Shown here: positions 61,801 through 64,000 of the stretch, in pieces
Layout of the letters: the number at the start of each line of letters is the position of its first letter
Position numbering within the stretch: the stretch's first letter is position 1
Program-made: the position numbers and the translations under genes
The notes under the pieces: model-generated
Told to the model about the DNA's origin: nothing
The model's database searches: none
What the model saw: only the letters and a program-made list of their open reading frames with translations
Assembly (NCBI RefSeq): GCF_001553545.1
Contig: NZ_CP014227.1
Span: 434,001 to 498,000 of the forward strand
Reading direction: 5' to 3'
Length of the DNA stretch: 64,000 nt
Source of the DNA: Capnocytophaga haemolytica
Lineage (GTDB): Bacteria > Bacteroidota > Bacteroidia > Flavobacteriales > Flavobacteriaceae

Positions 61801-62004
61801 GGAAAAGACAAGGATATCCCCTTCCTTTGCAGCGATGGAAAAGTGTCCATCTAAATCAGTCTGAGTTTTCTCCGCAGTATTTTTAATATGTATTGTAACG
61901 CCCGCTAATGCCTTCCCTTGGGTATCTTTTACAGTCCCACTAATGGTTGGTTGCTGAGCGTGAGCCAAGTGGCTGAGCCCCAAGAAGAGGACCATAAGCC
62001 ACAT
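58879..62004 (-). pseudogene. SusC-family TonB-dependent receptor with four lesions
   Basis: The whole length (about 1040 residues) is recognisable: signal peptide (LGLSHLAHAQQ), carboxypeptidase-like domain (ISGTVKDTQGKALAGVTIHIKNT), plug (LKDASATAIYGPRAISGV) and barrel ending QITFSLRVGL. It is broken four times: a -1 frameshift at a G5 tract (minus strand, 61544-61548), where GGLSADDISGFRVLKD would follow if one G were added; an in-frame TGA at 61001-61003 (KQD*YSGN); a +1 frameshift in the TTTTTTGGGAAA tract around 60214-60226; and an in-frame TAG at 59233-59235, where a conserved Trp is expected (DR*MVPGDEH). Its promoter still looks good. Confidence 0.88.
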
Positions 62005-62044
62005 CTGTAATCTCCACCTTATATTTCTTTCGGTTATTTTTCGG

Positions 62045-62076
62045 CAAAGCTACGAAATTTTATAATACGAAGCAAA
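62045..62076 (-). promoter_or_regulatory. Intact-looking promoter of the broken SusC locus
   Basis: On the minus strand TTTG (62076-62073), a 20-bp spacer, then TAGCTTTG (62052-62045), 40 bp before the pseudogene start. Confidence 0.65.
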
Positions 62077-62186
62077 GAATTACTAAAAATATTTCTACAT
62101 TGTCTGTTATTTATACAACTTCTAAATAGGTGTAACGGTAAGGCCTTTCTTTCAGAGTGATTTTAACTGAGGCATTTAGAGCTACA

Positions 62187-62951
62187 CTATATCGGAGGTT
62201 TAGCGTAAACGCGGTAGCGTGTCCAGAATTCTTCCAACTCTTTGCAGTGACCAAACCAAAATTTCAGAGCCTCTTGATTAACGCCGTCTTTACCCAACCA
62301 GAAATCAACAGGGTAGCTAAAAGCTGCACTATAGGCTTTTTTAGGAGCTGTAGTTAAGTCGGTGTATTGATGTAAGAAGCCTTTGTGTTGCTTGGTTTCC
62401 AAGATGCTGCAATAGCCTAAAGTATCTATGATATAATGCAGTTTGTAAACGGGAGTGTTTTTCAGCCCTATTTGTTGTATCTGGCTGAAGACATCGCGTT
62501 TTACGTTTTCCATTTGACCAGCACTGAGGAGGATGTTGATAATATGTGAGAATATCCTAAAATCGTCTTTGGTAGGCTTTCTGTCCTTTAAGGCATTTGT
62601 TTTCAGCAGGAAAGTGTACATCTTTAGCAGGTCGTCAGGCCAGATGCCACCCTCGTGCTCGAAGCAGTATTCGAGGTATTCAGGGGTGCCGATGAATGAT
62701 TTTTCGTGGTTGGTACAGATCTTGCAATAGCCTGGTAAAAACTCATCTTTCCCGCGAGGAATAAACTTGTGTTTGGGGAAAGTTTGCATTACAGCGAGGA
62801 CTGCCAAACCACCACGCCAACTGAGCTCGCCAGTGCTCAGACTTGCGAGGAAAAGGTTAGCATACTTCTGTTTATCAGCCTTTTCATAGGCTTTGAAGAT
62901 GCGCTTGATAAGCTCATCGTGTGTAAAATCTTCTTTTCGTATGACACTCAT
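62187..62951 (-). CDS. Uncharacterised 254-residue cytoplasmic protein
   Basis: I do not recognise the family. The protein is mainly helical, without signal peptide or membrane segment. Visible points are a charged helical N-terminus (RKEDFTHDELIKRIFKAYEKADKQKYANLFLASLSTGELSWRGG), a CxxC in PGYCKICTNHEK near residue 75 with a nearby Cys/His in EYLEYCFEHEGG, and Trp-rich ends (VDFWLGKDG, ALKFWFGHCKELEEFWTRY). The CxxC with further Cys/His could bind a metal, but this is only a guess. It stands alone; a minus-strand TACCTTTG (62987-62980) is a likely -7 box. Confidence 0.8.
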   Translation of the reverse strand: MSVIRKEDFTHDELIKRIFKAYEKADKQKYANLFLASLSTGELSWRGGLAVLAVMQTFPKHKFIPRGKDEFLPGYCKICTNHEKSFIGTPEYLEYCFEHEGGIWPDDLLKMYTFLLKTNALKDRKPTKDDFRIFSHIINILLSAGQMENVKRDVFSQIQQIGLKNTPVYKLHYIIDTLGYCSILETKQHKGFLHQYTDLTTAPKKAYSAAFSYPVDFWLGKDGVNQEALKFWFGHCKELEEFWTRYRVYAKPPI

Positions 62952-63028
62952 AATGTTCTGTTTTAAGAAATTGATGGCACAAAGGTACGTATTTTTTTCG
63001 AGAGAAAAAAACGCTTTTGTTTTTTCGT

Positions 63029-64000
63029 TTAATTTATGACCATTTTGGCGGCGATGACGTCCTTATCGGCTTGGACGATTACGATGTAGTCGCCAGCGGA
63101 GAGGGTAAGGGAGTTGGTGAGGATCTTGAAGTGCTCTTCGGCGGGGAAGTCTTTGTTGAAGAGCTCTTGTCCTAAGATGTTGAATATACGAACGTTGATA
63201 GGACTTTTCTCGGTCATCTCGACTTTGATGTAGGGGGCAGTGCCTCTGCCTGCTGGGTTGGGCACTACCAGCACACTGATGCGCTTGTGAAAATCGTCGC
63301 TGTTTCCGATACCGATCCGATCTTTCTCCGTCCAGAATTTTTTGTAGACGCGCTTGGTGCAACCGCCGAGTGTGCCTTGAAGCCCGATGGTGTAAACGCC
63401 CTCCTTGGGAAAACGGATCTCAGCTTCACGATTTTGCTGTGAAATCATTTCAACTCCCTCAGGTAGAAGCCATTGCTCGGAGTCAATGCGTTTTGAGATG
63501 TCGATGAGTTTGAGGGTGTAATCGTAATAAGAGGTGGTGGCAGCGAGGAAATCCATCTCGAAAGTCTCGTTTTTCTGCTTTACGGTGAACTGCTTGGCGA
63601 TCTGACAACTCCCTTTGTAAGTGGCTTTTAGGGTGTAAACCCCTGCGAGGGTTGCACTGAAAGTATTGCCAGTGGCGACTTCCTTACCCGTGCTATCAAC
63701 CCAAAGGCAATGAGAGAAATCGGTGTCGCTGACGGTGTATAGGTAGTGGTCGCTTTGGCAAAGGGTTATCTCATCGGGGAAGCTAAACGGGATTTCGGCG
63801 GCGGGCTTTACCTCTATGAGTTCGGTGACGGTGGGGCAGTCGCTCTCATCGCTGAGGACGACCTTATAAGTACCTGCGGTTAAGCCTGTCAACTGCTTTT
63901 TATCGGCGCTAAGGTGCTCAATGATAGGTTTTCCAGTGCTGTCGAACCACTGTATGGAGATGGTGCCTTTGCCGCCAGCAATTTTTAGGGAGATACTCCC
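63029..64000 (-). CDS. C-terminal part of a large secreted SprB-repeat-like protein with T9SS sorting tail
   Basis: The frame is open to the window edge; 323 residues are visible. The first part, GSISLKIAGGKGTISIQWFDS...LTGLTAGTYKVVLSDESDCPTV, has the pattern of a SprB repeat, found in Flavobacteriia surface proteins and gliding adhesins. Then come beta modules (SFPDEITLCQSDHYLYTVSD..., GVYTLKATYKGSCQ) and, at the end, VVPNPAGRGTAPYIKVEM...NVRIFNILGQELFNKDF...LSAGDYIVIVQADKDVIAAKMVI, the shape of a type A T9SS C-terminal domain. It would be exported by the GldKLMN machine and anchored or released at the surface. Size and ligand cannot be judged, because the rest lies outside. Confidence 0.85.
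   Translation of the reverse strand, partial: GSISLKIAGGKGTISIQWFDSTGKPIIEHLSADKKQLTGLTAGTYKVVLSDESDCPTVTELIEVKPAAEIPFSFPDEITLCQSDHYLYTVSDTDFSHCLWVDSTGKEVATGNTFSATLAGVYTLKATYKGSCQIAKQFTVKQKNETFEMDFLAATTSYYDYTLKLIDISKRIDSEQWLLPEGVEMISQQNREAEIRFPKEGVYTIGLQGTLGGCTKRVYKKFWTEKDRIGIGNSDDFHKRISVLVVPNPAGRGTAPYIKVEMTEKSPINVRIFNILGQELFNKDFPAEEHFKILTNSLTLSAGDYIVIVQADKDVIAAKMVIN

Noticed and set aside
57318-62004. Stop-codon recoding (TGA or TAG read as an amino acid)
   Set aside because: Both TGA and TAG interrupt the genes, two frameshifts are also present, and other genes in the window use these codons as normal stops.

Overview
This window is a chromosomal segment of a Bacteroidota bacterium, most likely class Flavobacteriia and probably Capnocytophaga-like. 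Three things point there: promoters of the form TTTG-N19/20-TAnnTTTG before many genes, a gldKLMN gliding / type IX secretion cluster together with a protein that appears to carry a type IX sorting tail, and several SusC/SusD nutrient-uptake loci. The oral niche is an inference from the glycan enzymes (dextran, starch and N-acetylhexosamine degradation). No rRNA, CRISPR array, prophage or insertion sequence was seen; there is one tRNA (Asn).

Layout. 1-2.0 kb: a coupled three-gene run (methyltransferase-like, CAP-domain, TatD-like) and a SemiSWEET sugar transporter. 2.2-14.6 kb: an alpha-glucan (starch/maltodextrin) locus with two GH97 alpha-glucosidases, SusC, SusD, SusE and a GH13 alpha-amylase lipoprotein; a small roadblock-like gene sits between the two GH97 genes. 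14.7-25.4 kb: housekeeping genes (DUF488, PBP1A, EEP-family hydrolase, purK, RluD-type synthase, PASTA protein, 4-TM membrane protein, alpha/beta hydrolase, DUF2059, trmB, an orphan ABC ATPase). 25.7-32.7 kb: GH20 hexosaminidase, M20 dipeptidase, tRNA-Asn, a beta-barrel protein and a prolyl oligopeptidase. 33.0-37.6 kb: gldKLMN. 37.8-50.0 kb: a probable dextran utilisation locus with a SusR-like membrane regulator, SusC, SusD, SusE/F-like protein, GH66 dextranase and a third GH97. 50.1-54.3 kb: Bcr/CflA-type efflux pump and a large zinc metalloprotease. 54.5-62.0 kb: a decayed SusC-SusD locus whose two downstream lipoprotein genes are still open. 62.2-64.0 kb: an unrecognised 254-residue protein and the C-terminal part of a large secreted SprB-repeat-like protein.

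How the parts fit: in the two glycan loci, surface lipoproteins (SusD, SusE, GH13 or GH66) would bind and cut alpha-glucan, the SusC channel imports oligosaccharides, and periplasmic GH97 enzymes trim them to glucose. GldKLMN would secrete and display proteins such as the one at the right edge.

The most notable observations are several disrupted genes (gldK, a SusC with four lesions, a SusD with one, and probably the roadblock-like gene) and a recurring pattern of short intergenic direct repeats spaced at 11 or 22 bp, that is one or two helical turns. The repeats occur at four places: 25.5 kb, 39.5 kb next to the SusR-like gene, 47.7 kb, and a CACGTG-containing array at 51.6 kb. I do not recognise them as a described element. 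Family names come from reading motifs by eye; no database search was possible.
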